The translations under genes were made by a program, and so were the position numbers. Positions 8,200 through 15,295 of a DNA stretch of 28,344 bases are shown piece by piece. Under the pieces are notes generated by a model. It worked only from the letters and a program-made list of their open reading frames with translations, did no database searches and had not been told where the DNA came from. Source of the stretch: an uncultured Selenomonadales bacterium (GTDB taxonomy: Bacteria > Bacillota > Negativicutes > Selenomonadales > Selenomonadaceae); NCBI GenBank assembly GCA_937910665.1, contig CALEPR010000061.1:1-28344 (forward strand). Direction: 5' to 3'. Position 1 is the first letter of the stretch, and each line of letters begins with the position of its first letter.

Positions 8200-8868
8200 T
8201 TGAAAGATTCCAGATTGAACGCAGTTAAAAATTTTGTTCGGCAGGGAAGTAAAGTCGCAGACATTGGAACGGATCACGCTTACCTTCCGATTGAATTGAT
8301 TCGGAGCGAAAAAGTTTTTAAAGTAATTGCGAGCGACAAAAATTTTGGTCCATGCCAAGCCGCGAGAAAAAATATTTCTGCGGCGGGACTGGAAAATTTT
8401 ATTGAAGTTCGGCAGGGCGACGGCTTGAAAATTTTGAAAGTCGGCGAAGTCGACACAATTTGTATTTCAGGAATGGGAGGAATTTTGATTGCTGAAATTC
8501 TTGCTGCCGCGCCGGAAATTTTTCAGTCGGTCAATCAACTTGTCTTGCAACCGATGAACGCCGCAGACGAATTGAAAAAATTTTTGCAGGAAAATAATTG
8601 GTTCGTCGGCGATGAAGATTTAGCGGAGGAGAACGGAATTATTTATGAAGTCATTTGTGCGGTAAAAAATTTTTCGCAAGTCGCCGAAGTCAGCAAGAAA
8701 AAAAATTCGCCGCTCTTGAAAAAATTTCTCGCGCAGAAAATTGAAAAACTTGAAAAAGTTGAAGCGGAGATGAAAAAAAGTTCAGCCGCAATTCGGACGG
8801 AAAAATTTTTGAACTTGCAGAAAAAAATTTCAGAACTTAAAATGAAACAAAAAGCTATAACTTTTTAA
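8200..8868 (+). CDS. trmK: tRNA (adenine22-N1)-methyltransferase
   Basis: TrmK/YqfN-type SAM-dependent enzyme that makes m1A at position 22 of tRNA. At 222 residues it is of family length. The SAM-binding motif VADIGTDHAYLPIEL at about 18-32, an Asp-containing second strand (VIASDK) and the family motif ISGMGGILIAEIL are all present, and a Lys-rich helical tail ends the protein. The start is TTG 8200, with AGGTGA about 8 bases upstream; no other start has a comparable site. It follows the tRNA-Asn terminator directly. In many Firmicutes trmK follows rpoD; here it stands before an envelope gene. Confidence 0.92.
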   Translation: MKDSRLNAVKNFVRQGSKVADIGTDHAYLPIELIRSEKVFKVIASDKNFGPCQAARKNISAAGLENFIEVRQGDGLKILKVGEVDTICISGMGGILIAEILAAAPEIFQSVNQLVLQPMNAADELKKFLQENNWFVGDEDLAEENGIIYEVICAVKNFSQVAEVSKKKNSPLLKKFLAQKIEKLEKVEAEMKKSSAAIRTEKFLNLQKKISELKMKQKAITF

Positions 8869-8875
8869 AAATCTC

Positions 8876-8884
8876 TGTTATAAT
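8876..8884 (+). promoter_or_regulatory. Extended -10 promoter of the lptA-like gene
   Basis: TGTTATAAT (TGn followed by consensus TATAAT) with no good -35 box. Predicted transcription start is near 8891, which is after the ATG at 8883 and so supports TTG 8922 as the real start of the next gene. Confidence 0.55.
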
Positions 8885-8921
8885 GTCACAGAAAAAATTT
8901 TTTGTATTGAAGGTGGAAGTT

Positions 8922-9509
8922 TTGAAATTGACAAAAGTTTTGGCGATAATTTTTTTGCTGTTTTTAATTCCTGCGAAAAGTTTTGCTGATGCGCCCGAAA
9001 TTTCTGCGGAGCAAAAATATTTCAACGTGATTAAAGGTCACTACGTCCTGAAAGGCAACGTCAATGTCGGTCTGAATAATCGCGGCTTGAAGGCAAAAAT
9101 TTCTGCTGACGAGGCGCGAGTTAGTTTGCTTGGTCAAAAATGTTGGGCGACTGGGAAAGTTACTTTTGTCCATGACAATGTTGTTTTTGGTTGCGATAAA
9201 GCTTTCCTTCAGTGGTCGACGAAGACGGCTGACGTTGTCGGCGCGGTGAAATTTGAAAGCAAAGATACAGTTTCGATAACGGCAGACAGCGCAACTTTTA
9301 ACTGGAGCGAAAAAATTGCCGACTTCTACGGCGCAGTTAATCTCAAGCCGGAGGAAAATTTATCCTTCGCAGAAGATATTGAACTTGAGGACGTAACTTA
9401 TGCTCACGTTCAGTTTAATGTTCGCGAAAATAAAATTTTGGTGCTGGAAAAAGTTTCCGACGTTGCGGGAATTGAAATTCCTGATTCCGATGTTGACGTT
9501 GAGCAATAG
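8922..9509 (+). CDS. LptA/OstA-like periplasmic protein
   Basis: Secreted protein of the OstA-like N-terminal superfamily, whose members (LptA, LptC, LptD N-terminus) form beta-jellyroll bridges carrying lipopolysaccharide to the outer membrane. TTG 8922 has AGGTGG upstream and gives 195 residues starting with a signal peptide (KLTKVLAIIFLLFLIP, cleavage near SFADA). The mature part is a run of short beta strands with the OstA pattern GHYVLKGNVNVGLNNRGLKA, ISADEARVSL, WATGKVTF and ADSATFNWSEKIADFYGAV. It indicates a diderm envelope. It is alone rather than in an lpt or kdo operon, so the exact Lpt role is uncertain. Confidence 0.75.
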   Translation: MKLTKVLAIIFLLFLIPAKSFADAPEISAEQKYFNVIKGHYVLKGNVNVGLNNRGLKAKISADEARVSLLGQKCWATGKVTFVHDNVVFGCDKAFLQWSTKTADVVGAVKFESKDTVSITADSATFNWSEKIADFYGAVNLKPEENLSFAEDIELEDVTYAHVQFNVRENKILVLEKVSDVAGIEIPDSDVDVEQ

Positions 9510-9535
9510 ACTTTGAAAACTTGTAGGAATAAGTT

Positions 9536-9600
9536 CTAGGGTTAGGTTTTAGGGGTTAGGTTTTTTTCTAGCCCCTAATCCCTAGTTCCCAGCCCCTAAG
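9536..9600. repeat. Two-tier intergenic inverted repeat (GGGGTTAG type)
   Basis: The outer stem CTAGGG (9536-9541)/CCCTAG (9580-9585) is perfect. The inner stem TAGGGGTTAG (9550-9559)/CTAGCCCCTA (9568-9577) has one wobble and a T-rich loop. A second CCCAGCCCCTAAG follows. It lies between the lptA-like gene and cbiT. No T-run follows the right arm, so it is not a classical terminator, although it may end transcription or protect mRNA. Confidence 0.65.
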
Positions 9601-9654
9601 AAGCTGTGACTATATCTTCTGAAATTTTTACGCATTAAATGAAGTGGTGATTTT

Positions 9655-10269
9655 ATGATTGGCATTGACGATGAAAAATTTATTCGCGGTAAAGTTCCAA
9701 TGACGAAAGAGGAAATCAGAATTTTAACTTTGGCAAAAGCCAAGATTGGCGAAAAAGATTTTGTTGTCGATGTCGGAGCAGGGACGGGATCACTATCGAT
9801 TGAGGCGGCGAAAATTGCCAAGCAAGGTTATGTTTTCGCCGTTGAAAAAAATCCTGCGGCGGTCGATTTAATCGGTCAAAATGCGGAGAAGTTTGAAATT
9901 GACAACATTGTAATAATAAATTCCGAAGCCCCCGAAGGTTTGAGAAATGTTTCAAGAATTGACGTGGCGATTGTCGGAGGTTCGGGTGGAAAAATTACAG
10001 AAATTTTAGATGCAATAGATTCCAAAATGAAAGTCGGCGGCAGGATTGTTTTAAATTTTATAACTGTTCAATCGTTGTCCGCCTGTCTTGCTTGGCTGAA
10101 AAATCATCTTGACTACAAGTATGAAGCTATTCAAGTTCAGATAACAAAATTGGAAATGGTCGGCGGTTACGACATGTATAAAGCGCAAAATCCTGTCCAC
10201 ATTGTCACGGCAGAAAAATTTTTGCGCGGTCGAACAAAAAATGTAATTAAAGTTGCCTTTTATTCCTAG
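9655..10269 (+). CDS. cbiT: Cobalt-precorrin-6B C15-methyltransferase (decarboxylating), CbiT
   Basis: SAM-dependent enzyme of the cobamide ring pathway that methylates C15 and decarboxylates the C12 acetate side chain. At 204 residues it matches stand-alone CbiT rather than the fused CobL/CbiET. The family N-terminus FIRGKVPMTKEEIR is followed by the SAM motif VVDVGAGTGSLSIEAA (about 39-54), an acidic second strand (VFAVEKN) and DVAIVGGSGG. The start is ATG 9655 after a GAAGTGGTG sequence. The rest of a cob/cbi operon is absent; neighbours are an lptA-like gene and corA, each set off by an inverted repeat, so it may be a single-gene unit. Confidence 0.93.
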   Translation: MIGIDDEKFIRGKVPMTKEEIRILTLAKAKIGEKDFVVDVGAGTGSLSIEAAKIAKQGYVFAVEKNPAAVDLIGQNAEKFEIDNIVIINSEAPEGLRNVSRIDVAIVGGSGGKITEILDAIDSKMKVGGRIVLNFITVQSLSACLAWLKNHLDYKYEAIQVQITKLEMVGGYDMYKAQNPVHIVTAEKFLRGRTKNVIKVAFYS

Positions 10270-10281
10270 AAAGACTATTAC

Positions 10282-10341
10282 AATTAGGAGTGAGTAGTGA
10301 GAAAATTTTAATTCCTAATTCCTCACTCCTCATTCCTAATT
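10282..10341. repeat. C/T-rich intergenic inverted repeat (AATTAGGAGTGAG type)
   Basis: The left arm 10282-10301 and right arm 10322-10341 match as inverted repeats in 18 of 20 positions. The core is AATTAGGAGTGAG on the left and CTCACTCCTCATTCCTAATT on the right. It fills the gap between cbiT and corA. No T-run follows on the plus strand. It shares its core with 13379-13421 and 3367-3397. Confidence 0.75.
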
Positions 10342-10362
10342 AAAAAAAGGGGGGCGGAGCGT

Positions 10363-11316
10363 TTGCTGGAAATTTTTAAATCGAGCGAATCGGGACACTT
10401 GGAAAAGTTGACGCTGAAAACTTTAGAAAAAGGTGCGTGGATAAATATTATTGATCCTACGCCTTATGAGCTGAAAGAAGTCAGCGCGGTTACAGATGTC
10501 GAGCCGGACTTTTTACGCTCCGCGCTGGACGAGGAAGAAAGATCTCACATTGACGTTGAGGACGATTCAATAATGATTTTGACTAATGTCCCGATTGTCT
10601 ACGAAGAAGAAAGTTACGACACTTTGCCGCTGTCTGTAATTTTGACGCGAAAATATATTATCACAGTCTGTTTGGAAGAAACGCCGGTAATTTCCAGTTT
10701 CAATGAGCGGACGGCGAGACTTTTCCACACTTACAAAAAAACTCAATTCCTGTTTGAAATTTTGTATCGCTCGGCAACTTTTTTTCTTCGCTACCTCAGG
10801 CAGATAAATAAACTTTCTGAAGAAATTGAAGATCAACTGCGCGAGTCGATGAGAAATAATGATATTCTTCGGCTCATGTCTCTGCAGAAAGGTCTGACAT
10901 ATTTTAACGCCGCTCTCCGCGCAAATGATGCCGTCTTGGAAAAACTTTTGCGAATCAGGACAGGCAGAAGTCTGGAAGGAATTTTGGACATTTACGAGGA
11001 GGACGAAGAACTTTTGGAAGATGTCATAATTGAAAATAAACAGGCGCGAGAAATGGTCGATATGTACAGTCAAATTCTTTCGCAGATGGCAGATATTTTT
11101 TCCTCGATAATCGCGAACAATCAGAATATGGTTATGAAATTTTTGGCGGCTGTCACGATTGTTATCGCCGTGCCGACAGTTATCGCAAGTTTTTTTGGAA
11201 TGAATGTCCCCGTGCCTTTTGAAGGTTATCCTTACGGTTTTCCGGCGGTGGTTTTTATAGCAACTTTGGCATCGGGAATGGCAGTTTATTATTTCTGGAA
11301 AAACAGAATGTTTTGA
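10363..11316 (+). CDS. CorA-family divalent cation transporter
   Basis: Probable Mg2+ (or Co2+/Ni2+) channel of the CorA/2-TM-GxN family, pentameric in the cytoplasmic membrane. It has 317 residues: a large acidic cytoplasmic domain with long helices, then TM1 ending at the selectivity motif GMN (ASFFGMNVPVPF), a short external loop, and TM2 (FPAVVFIATLASGMAVYYFW) with a basic tail. The usual MPEL after GMN is replaced by VPVPF, a form common in Firmicute CorA paralogues. The start is TTG 10363, with a G-rich GGGGCGGAGC just upstream. Its stop overlaps a possible TTG start of the next gene. The metal cannot be inferred securely, though the cobamide gene upstream makes cobalt conceivable. Confidence 0.9.
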   Translation: MLEIFKSSESGHLEKLTLKTLEKGAWINIIDPTPYELKEVSAVTDVEPDFLRSALDEEERSHIDVEDDSIMILTNVPIVYEEESYDTLPLSVILTRKYIITVCLEETPVISSFNERTARLFHTYKKTQFLFEILYRSATFFLRYLRQINKLSEEIEDQLRESMRNNDILRLMSLQKGLTYFNAALRANDAVLEKLLRIRTGRSLEGILDIYEEDEELLEDVIIENKQAREMVDMYSQILSQMADIFSSIIANNQNMVMKFLAAVTIVIAVPTVIASFFGMNVPVPFEGYPYGFPAVVFIATLASGMAVYYFWKNRMF

Positions 11317-11331
11317 GAAAAAAAATTTACC

Positions 11332-11363
11332 GGGAGGGCAGAAAAAATTTTTCTGACAAAATG
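11332..11363 (+). promoter_or_regulatory. Shine-Dalgarno, hairpin and AUG arrangement before the NirJ1-like gene
   Basis: GGGAGGG (11332-11338) is 22 bases from ATG 11361, too far for normal initiation. The perfect inverted repeat CAGAAAAAATTTTTCTG (11339-11355) lies exactly between them. Folding it leaves five bases (ACAAA) between ribosome site and AUG. Function is inferred. Confidence 0.45.
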
Positions 11364-12542
11364 ATAAGCGTTACAAAACTTTTATTTGCAAGAAATTATT
11401 TCGGTGACACTTTGCGTTACACAAAAAATGCTAATCGAATGACTTCGGGCGCGGCTGAGGGAATTGGTCCCGTCGTCGTCTGGAACTCGACGCGAACTTG
11501 TAACTTGAAATGTCGCCATTGTTACATGGACTCCGACGCGAAAAAATATTCCGATGAACTTTCGACGGCTGAGGCAAAAAAATTTATCGACGACCTTGCC
11601 GACTTCAAAGTTCCGGTACTTTTATTTTCCGGCGGCGAGCCTTTGATTCGCGAAGATTTTTTTGAACTTGCGGAGTATGCTGCGAAAAAAAATATTCGCC
11701 CGACACTTTCGACGAATGGAACTTTGATTACAAAAAAAATTGCTCGACAAATTAAAAATATCGGCGTAGGTTACGTCGGAATTTCTCTGGACGGCTTGAA
11801 AGATGTCAATGACAAATTTCGCGGCGTGGACGGAGCATATAAATTGGCGATGCAGGGAATTGAAAATTGCGTCGAAGTCGGTCAGCGTGTCGGTTTAAGA
11901 TTTACAATAAATCATCACAACTTTGAGGAGCTCGACAAAATTTTTGACTTCATCGAGGAGGAAAAAATCAATCGAGTCTGTTTTTATCACTTAGTTTATT
12001 CCGGGCGCGGAAGTCAGATGATTGACGAAGATTTAACTTCGACAGAATCAAGGCAGGCGATGGATAAAATTATTTCGCGCACAAAAGATTTTGAGCGGCG
12101 CGGACTTGAAAAAGAAATTTTGACTGTCGATAATCACTGCGACGGAGTTTATATGTACTTGAAATTTTTGCGCGAGGGCGACGAGGAAACTGCCGCGCAG
12201 ATTAAAAAATTTATTTCCATGAACGGTGGAAACAGATCAGGAATTGCTTTCGCGGAAGTCGATCCTCTCGGCTATGTTCATCCCGATCAATTTACTCAGC
12301 ATCATACTTTCGGAAATGTTCGCGAAAAAAAATTTGGAGAAATTTGGAATGATTTATCTAATCCGATTCTTGCCGGTTTAAAAAATCGCAAGCCGCTTTT
12401 GAAAGGGCGCTGTTCGGCTTGCAAATTTTTGGACAACTGCAACGGAAACTTTCGGACTCGCGCAGAAGCCAAGACAGGAGATTTCTGGGAATCTGATCCT
12501 GCCTGTTATCTGACCGACGAAGAAATTGGTTTGCAGTTTTGA
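11361..12542 (+). CDS. NirJ1/AhbC-like radical SAM protein (late heme synthesis)
   Basis: Radical SAM enzyme of 393 residues related to NirJ/AhbC, which in the siroheme-dependent heme pathway removes acetate side chains from didecarboxysiroheme to give Fe-coproporphyrin III. The 4Fe-4S motif is TCNLKCRHC (C47, C51, C54), followed by LFSGGEPLIRED and STNGTLITKK. A C-terminal cluster motif reads CSACKFLDNCNGN and ends near DPACYLTDEEIG. ATG 11361 matches the usual family start (MISVTKLLF); TTG 11313 is in frame and overlaps the corA stop, but has a weak ribosome site. The next gene encodes an FMN split-barrel protein. A second, NirJ2-like gene lies 15 kb away. Assignment to heme rather than heme d1 is inferred from known anaerobe pathways. 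Confidence 0.88.
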   Translation: MISVTKLLFARNYFGDTLRYTKNANRMTSGAAEGIGPVVVWNSTRTCNLKCRHCYMDSDAKKYSDELSTAEAKKFIDDLADFKVPVLLFSGGEPLIREDFFELAEYAAKKNIRPTLSTNGTLITKKIARQIKNIGVGYVGISLDGLKDVNDKFRGVDGAYKLAMQGIENCVEVGQRVGLRFTINHHNFEELDKIFDFIEEEKINRVCFYHLVYSGRGSQMIDEDLTSTESRQAMDKIISRTKDFERRGLEKEILTVDNHCDGVYMYLKFLREGDEETAAQIKKFISMNGGNRSGIAFAEVDPLGYVHPDQFTQHHTFGNVREKKFGEIWNDLSNPILAGLKNRKPLLKGRCSACKFLDNCNGNFRTRAEAKTGDFWESDPACYLTDEEIGLQF

Positions 12543-12567
12543 AAAATTTTGGCAGGTGAAAAAATTT

Positions 12568-13068
12568 ATGTTCAGGAAAATGCGTAGAAAAAATTGTGAA
12601 TTAAATTTAGAAACTGCGAAAAAAATTTTGCGTGAAGGAAATTTTGGAGTTTTGAGTTTGCTCGGCGATGAAAATTATTGTTATGGAGTTCCGCTCAATT
12701 ACGCAGTCGAAGGAAACAAAATTTATTTTCACAGCGCAAAATTCGGTCACAAACTCGACGCGATAAAAAATAATGAAAAAGTTTCTTTCTGCGTTGTCGA
12801 TTGTCATGAAGTTGTTGTGGAAGAATTTACAAGTTATTTTACAAGCGCGATTGCTTTCGGAAAAATTAAAATTCTCGATGACTCCGAAGTTAAAGAAAAA
12901 AAAATTGCGCTTGAACTTTTGGCAGATAAATATTGTTCAAATGCAAATTCAGAAATGCGCGAAAAAGAACTCAGCCGCGTTAATGCAGTTTCGATTTTTG
13001 TTTTGGAAATTGAAAATTTAACAGGCAAAGCGGCGCGTGAACTCATTCGCGACAAAAAAATTTCATAA
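12568..13068 (+). CDS. Pyridoxamine 5'-phosphate oxidase-related FMN-binding protein (NimA-like)
   Basis: Small flavin-binding split-barrel protein of 166 residues. Family features are FGVLSLLGDENYCYGVPLNY, the beta-hairpin GNKIYFHSAKFGHKLDAIKNNEKVSF (FMN-phosphate contact region), the strand SAIAFGKIKIL and a C-terminal IFVLEIENLTGKAAREL. Family members include nitroimidazole reductases, heme-binding HugZ-like proteins and flavin reductases; which type this is cannot be told. ATG 12568 is preceded by AGGTGA; an earlier in-frame GTG/ATG overlaps the previous gene without a ribosome site. It begins 25 bases after the NirJ1-like gene, so the two are probably one transcript and it may serve as a redox partner (inference). 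Confidence 0.85.
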   Translation: MFRKMRRKNCELNLETAKKILREGNFGVLSLLGDENYCYGVPLNYAVEGNKIYFHSAKFGHKLDAIKNNEKVSFCVVDCHEVVVEEFTSYFTSAIAFGKIKILDDSEVKEKKIALELLADKYCSNANSEMREKELSRVNAVSIFVLEIENLTGKAARELIRDKKIS

Positions 13069-13147
13069 CTTTTTATGTTCTTGTGCAAGCAGGAATTTTT
13101 TTTTGTTTCAAGAAAAGATTTTTTAATTTTATTGAGGAGATGATGAA

Positions 13148-13369
13148 ATGCAAGAAGGAATTTTAGTTTGGCACGACGATTCGATCGCGGCGCAATATTT
13201 CAGTCGCGGGGAAGTTATTTTTGCTCCGCTCAAAGTCGGTCAACAAGTAGAAATTTTTCAGAACGGTTATTGGCACAAAGTAAAAATTTCCTCAGCAACT
13301 GAGGAACCTTACATTGAAGATTGGAATTATGGAAATTGTCTTGGCAGTGACATCAGAGTTAGGGAATGA
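13148..13369 (+). CDS. Small hypothetical protein, possibly SH3-like/DUF5348-like
   Basis: A 73-residue cytosolic protein with no signal peptide or membrane segment. It has alternating hydrophobic strands, with GQQVEIFQNGYWHKVKIS in the middle, resembling small beta-barrel proteins such as DUF5348 (weak resemblance from memory). GAGGAG lies just before ATG 13148. The upstream gap (13069-13147) contains T-rich sequence and a weak CTTGTGCAAG hairpin followed by nine T, which might end the FMN-protein transcript. No function is assigned. Confidence 0.7.
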   Translation: MQEGILVWHDDSIAAQYFSRGEVIFAPLKVGQQVEIFQNGYWHKVKISSATEEPYIEDWNYGNCLGSDIRVRE

Positions 13370-13378
13370 GGAATTAGA

Positions 13379-13421
13379 AATTAGGAGTGAGGAATAAATT
13401 TTTAACTCCTCTCTCCTAATT
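13379..13421. repeat. C/T-rich intergenic inverted repeat, second copy
   Basis: AATTAGGAGTGAGGA (13379-13393) pairs with TCCTCTCTCCTAATT (13407-13421) with one mismatch. The left arm has the same AATTAGGAGTGAG core as 10282-10294. It lies between the convergent ends of the small gene and holA, where it could act as a bidirectional terminator. Confidence 0.7.
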
Positions 13422-13430
13422 GAACTATTC

Positions 13431-14423
13431 CTATCTCAGACAAAGTTTTATGACAATTTTTTCAAGAATTTCAATTCCTGCGCGACCGACTTTCAATTTA
13501 AAATCTGCGTCCGCAAGTTCCAGAAAAATTTTTTCCAGAAGTTCTGTAGGATAAGTTGCGGATTTTTCTCCAACTTTCTGCGCGATGAAAGGATTTAATT
13601 CCAGCGGCTCACCCAACGCTCTGCCTTTCACGCCTTTTTTTATGAAAAATTTTGCGCGGAGGAGTTGTCGGACGTGTCGAACTAAAATTGTTGTGACCAG
13701 AGGAAATTTATTTCTGTCGCGGAGTTGCGTTCGCAAAATTTGAACTGCGGTTTTAGTTTTTTTCGCGTCGATTGCATCTGTCAGTGCGAAGTTTGAAACT
13801 TCCGGAAGTTCTGTTAAAAGTCTGCGAAGATGTTCGACTTTAATTTCTTTGTCACGGACGGCGAGCGAAATTTTATCCAGTTCGTTTTCCAGATACCAGA
13901 GCGAAATTTCCGGCAAAATTCCCACGCGTTCCATAAAATATTTTCTTGCGTCGCTATACATAATTTTTTTTATCGACTGCAATTTTTCATTCAGCCATTC
14001 GTCGAGTTGCCAACTTCGCAAAGGATCTGCCTCCAAAATCGCGCCGACTTTTGAAATTATTTTATAAAGTCGTCTGCGCTTATCTGCAGACTTCGCAATA
14101 AAAATTACAAAGTTTGTCGGCAACATAAATTGCAAGACACTTTCCAGGCGTTCAGATTTTCCTTCCGCGCTGAAAAAATTTGCATTTTTCACCAGCACGA
14201 CATTTTTCGGATTGAAAAGTGGAGCACTGTCAATCGCGCTTACAACTTCGGACAGCGGAATTTTCTCCGCGCAGTCGAAAGTTACAATTTCATTCCTGTC
14301 AACTTTCAGGCGTTCAAAAATTTTTTCCCGCGCCTTGTCGATATAAAAATTTTCCTCGCCTGTAAGCAGATAGACATTTTTTAAATCTTTGTCGAGTTCC
14401 GACATAAATTCTTTGAACTTCAA
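13431..14423 (-). CDS. holA: DNA polymerase III delta subunit
   Basis: Clamp-loader subunit that opens the beta clamp; cytosolic, part of the replisome. It has 330 residues. The N-terminus NVYLLTGEENFYIDKAREKI is the degenerate P-loop region of the delta family. Later segments fit the three-domain AAA+ fold: FNPKNVVLVKNANFF, LPTNFVIFIAKSADKRRRLYK and TDAIDAKKTKTAVQILR. The frame extends to TTG 14438, but that codon is part of the ribosome site itself (TTGGAGGG); TTG 14423, seven bases after GGAGGG, is the better start. An extended -10 promoter lies just upstream, right after the terminator of the secreted-protein gene. Confidence 0.93.
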   Translation of the reverse strand: MKFKEFMSELDKDLKNVYLLTGEENFYIDKAREKIFERLKVDRNEIVTFDCAEKIPLSEVVSAIDSAPLFNPKNVVLVKNANFFSAEGKSERLESVLQFMLPTNFVIFIAKSADKRRRLYKIISKVGAILEADPLRSWQLDEWLNEKLQSIKKIMYSDARKYFMERVGILPEISLWYLENELDKISLAVRDKEIKVEHLRRLLTELPEVSNFALTDAIDAKKTKTAVQILRTQLRDRNKFPLVTTILVRHVRQLLRAKFFIKKGVKGRALGEPLELNPFIAQKVGEKSATYPTELLEKIFLELADADFKLKVGRAGIEILEKIVIKLCLR

Positions 14424-14449
14424 AATTTTTCCCTCCAAAAATTTTCTAC

Positions 14450-14458
14450 ATTATAGCA
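14450..14458 (-). promoter_or_regulatory. Extended -10 promoter of holA
   Basis: On the minus strand TGCTATAAT (14458-14450). The -35 position falls within the preceding terminator hairpin and has no match. The predicted leader is very short before GGAGGG. Confidence 0.55.
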
Positions 14459-14478
14459 AAAAAAATAGGCTCGCGCCT
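14458..14478 (-). terminator. Intrinsic terminator of the secreted-protein genes
   Basis: On the minus strand AGGC-GCGA-GCCT, a 4-bp stem with a GNRA-type loop, then ATTTTTTTT. It lies 12 bases after the stop of the SH3-like gene and runs directly into the holA promoter. Confidence 0.7.
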
Positions 14479-14490
14479 TAAAAAATTTTT

Positions 14491-14823
14491 TTAATGTCTT
14501 GGCGCACCGCCGCCACTGTAGTATCGCAAATATTCTTTCAGACAATAACCTTTCATTCCGCGATATTCTACAGGATAAAAGCCATCAATTCCTGCAGCAT
14601 CTCCATCGTAAACAGTCACAATCGCGCCGAGCGGAATTGTTGCAATTCTTTCTGAACTTGCTGACGGCGAATAACGCAAACTAATCCACTCATTGCAATT
14701 TACAACTTTTGCTTCATAAGCCGCACCGATAAAATCGCGTTCATCTCTTGAGGCTGCCTCTGCTTGACTGCCGACAAAAATTAAAATTCCTGCCAACAAC
14801 ATTACCGACAAAAATTTTTTCAT
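14491..14823 (-). CDS. Small secreted SH3-like protein
   Basis: A 110-residue exported protein. The signal peptide MKKFLSVMLLAGILIFVGS is cut near AEA-AS. The mature part looks like a bacterial SH3 (SH3b) domain: NEWISLRYSPSASSERIATIPLGAIVTVYD, then GFYPVEYRGMKGYCLKEYL, the usual pattern of wall-binding or periplasmic SH3b proteins. Start ATG 14823 has TAGGAGGTAGCGTT upstream. Its leader and signal-peptide DNA is nearly the same as that of the neighbouring gene, although the mature proteins differ. A terminator follows. Ligand and location (periplasm or surface) are not known. Confidence 0.8.
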   Translation of the reverse strand: MKKFLSVMLLAGILIFVGSQAEAASRDERDFIGAAYEAKVVNCNEWISLRYSPSASSERIATIPLGAIVTVYDGDAAGIDGFYPVEYRGMKGYCLKEYLRYYSGGGAPRH

Positions 14824-14834
14824 AACGCTACCTC

Positions 14835-15170
14835 CTAAAAATTATTTCTGATGTAGTTCAAAATTGACGCTGCGACAGGTGAACTGCCGTCATAAACCAA
14901 ACCTCTATAACCTTCCGAATTTTTGTAAGCCCAATCTACAGTTCTGGAATTAGTTCTCCCCAACCAAAATTCATAATTCAAATAATCACGACCTGCGCGA
15001 ACTCGGCAATTATAAACATCGCCATAACGTTTTTGCACACTTTCAGTCAGCAAATAAACTGCCGAGCCATCGCTGTAACTGCCGACATAAACTTCACGCG
15101 CTTCAGCTTGATTGTTTGTCGCAAAAATTAAAATCGCCGCCAGCAACATTACGCTAAAAAATTTTTTCAT
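14835..15170 (-). CDS. Small secreted hypothetical protein
   Basis: A 111-residue exported protein of unknown family. The signal peptide MKKFFSVMLLAAILIFATN ends near QAEA-RE. The mature part begins EVYVGSYSDGSAVYLLTESV and is rich in Tyr, Ser, Arg and Asn, with a predicted beta-rich character. ATG 15170 is chosen because TAGGAGGTAGTGTT precedes it; the frame runs ten codons further upstream without a site. It ends 11 bases before the SH3-like gene, so the two form one transcript. The shared leader suggests a duplicated export cassette. A TATAAT (minus 15211-15206) upstream may be the promoter. Confidence 0.7.
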   Translation of the reverse strand: MKKFFSVMLLAAILIFATNNQAEAREVYVGSYSDGSAVYLLTESVQKRYGDVYNCRVRAGRDYLNYEFWLGRTNSRTVDWAYKNSEGYRGLVYDGSSPVAASILNYIRNNF

Positions 15171-15205
15171 AACACTACCTCCTAAAAATTTTAAACTCAA
15201 AACAC

Positions 15206-15211
15206 ATTATA
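15206..15211 (-). promoter_or_regulatory. Possible -10 box for the secreted-protein genes
   Basis: TATAAT on the minus strand 36 bases upstream of ATG 15170. No clear -35 box is visible. The divergent alr promoter is only 50 bases away, with CTGAAA/TTTCAG (15234-15247) between them. Confidence 0.35.
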
Positions 15212-15260
15212 TCGCCCTCCCCCTGAATTTATTCTGAAATTTTTCAGGAAAAAATGATTG

Positions 15261-15269
15261 TGCTATAAT
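15261..15269 (+). promoter_or_regulatory. Extended -10 promoter of alr
   Basis: TGCTATAAT with a weak TTTTCA 17 bases upstream of the hexamer. Predicted start is near 15276, leaving a short leader with TTGGAGG before ATG 15296. Confidence 0.6.
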
Positions 15270-15295
15270 GTTAAAAAATTTTGGAGGCTGATAAA

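Noticed and set aside
8101..8358. Minus-strand reading frame ending in APRTGLEPVTP
   Set aside because: It runs antisense through the tRNA-Asn and into trmK. This ending is a known artefact of translating the reverse of a tRNA.
13069..13147. Separate gene or terminator in the gap before the small gene
   Set aside because: Only a 4-bp CTTG/CAAG stem with a tiny loop and a detached T-run; too weak to list as a feature.
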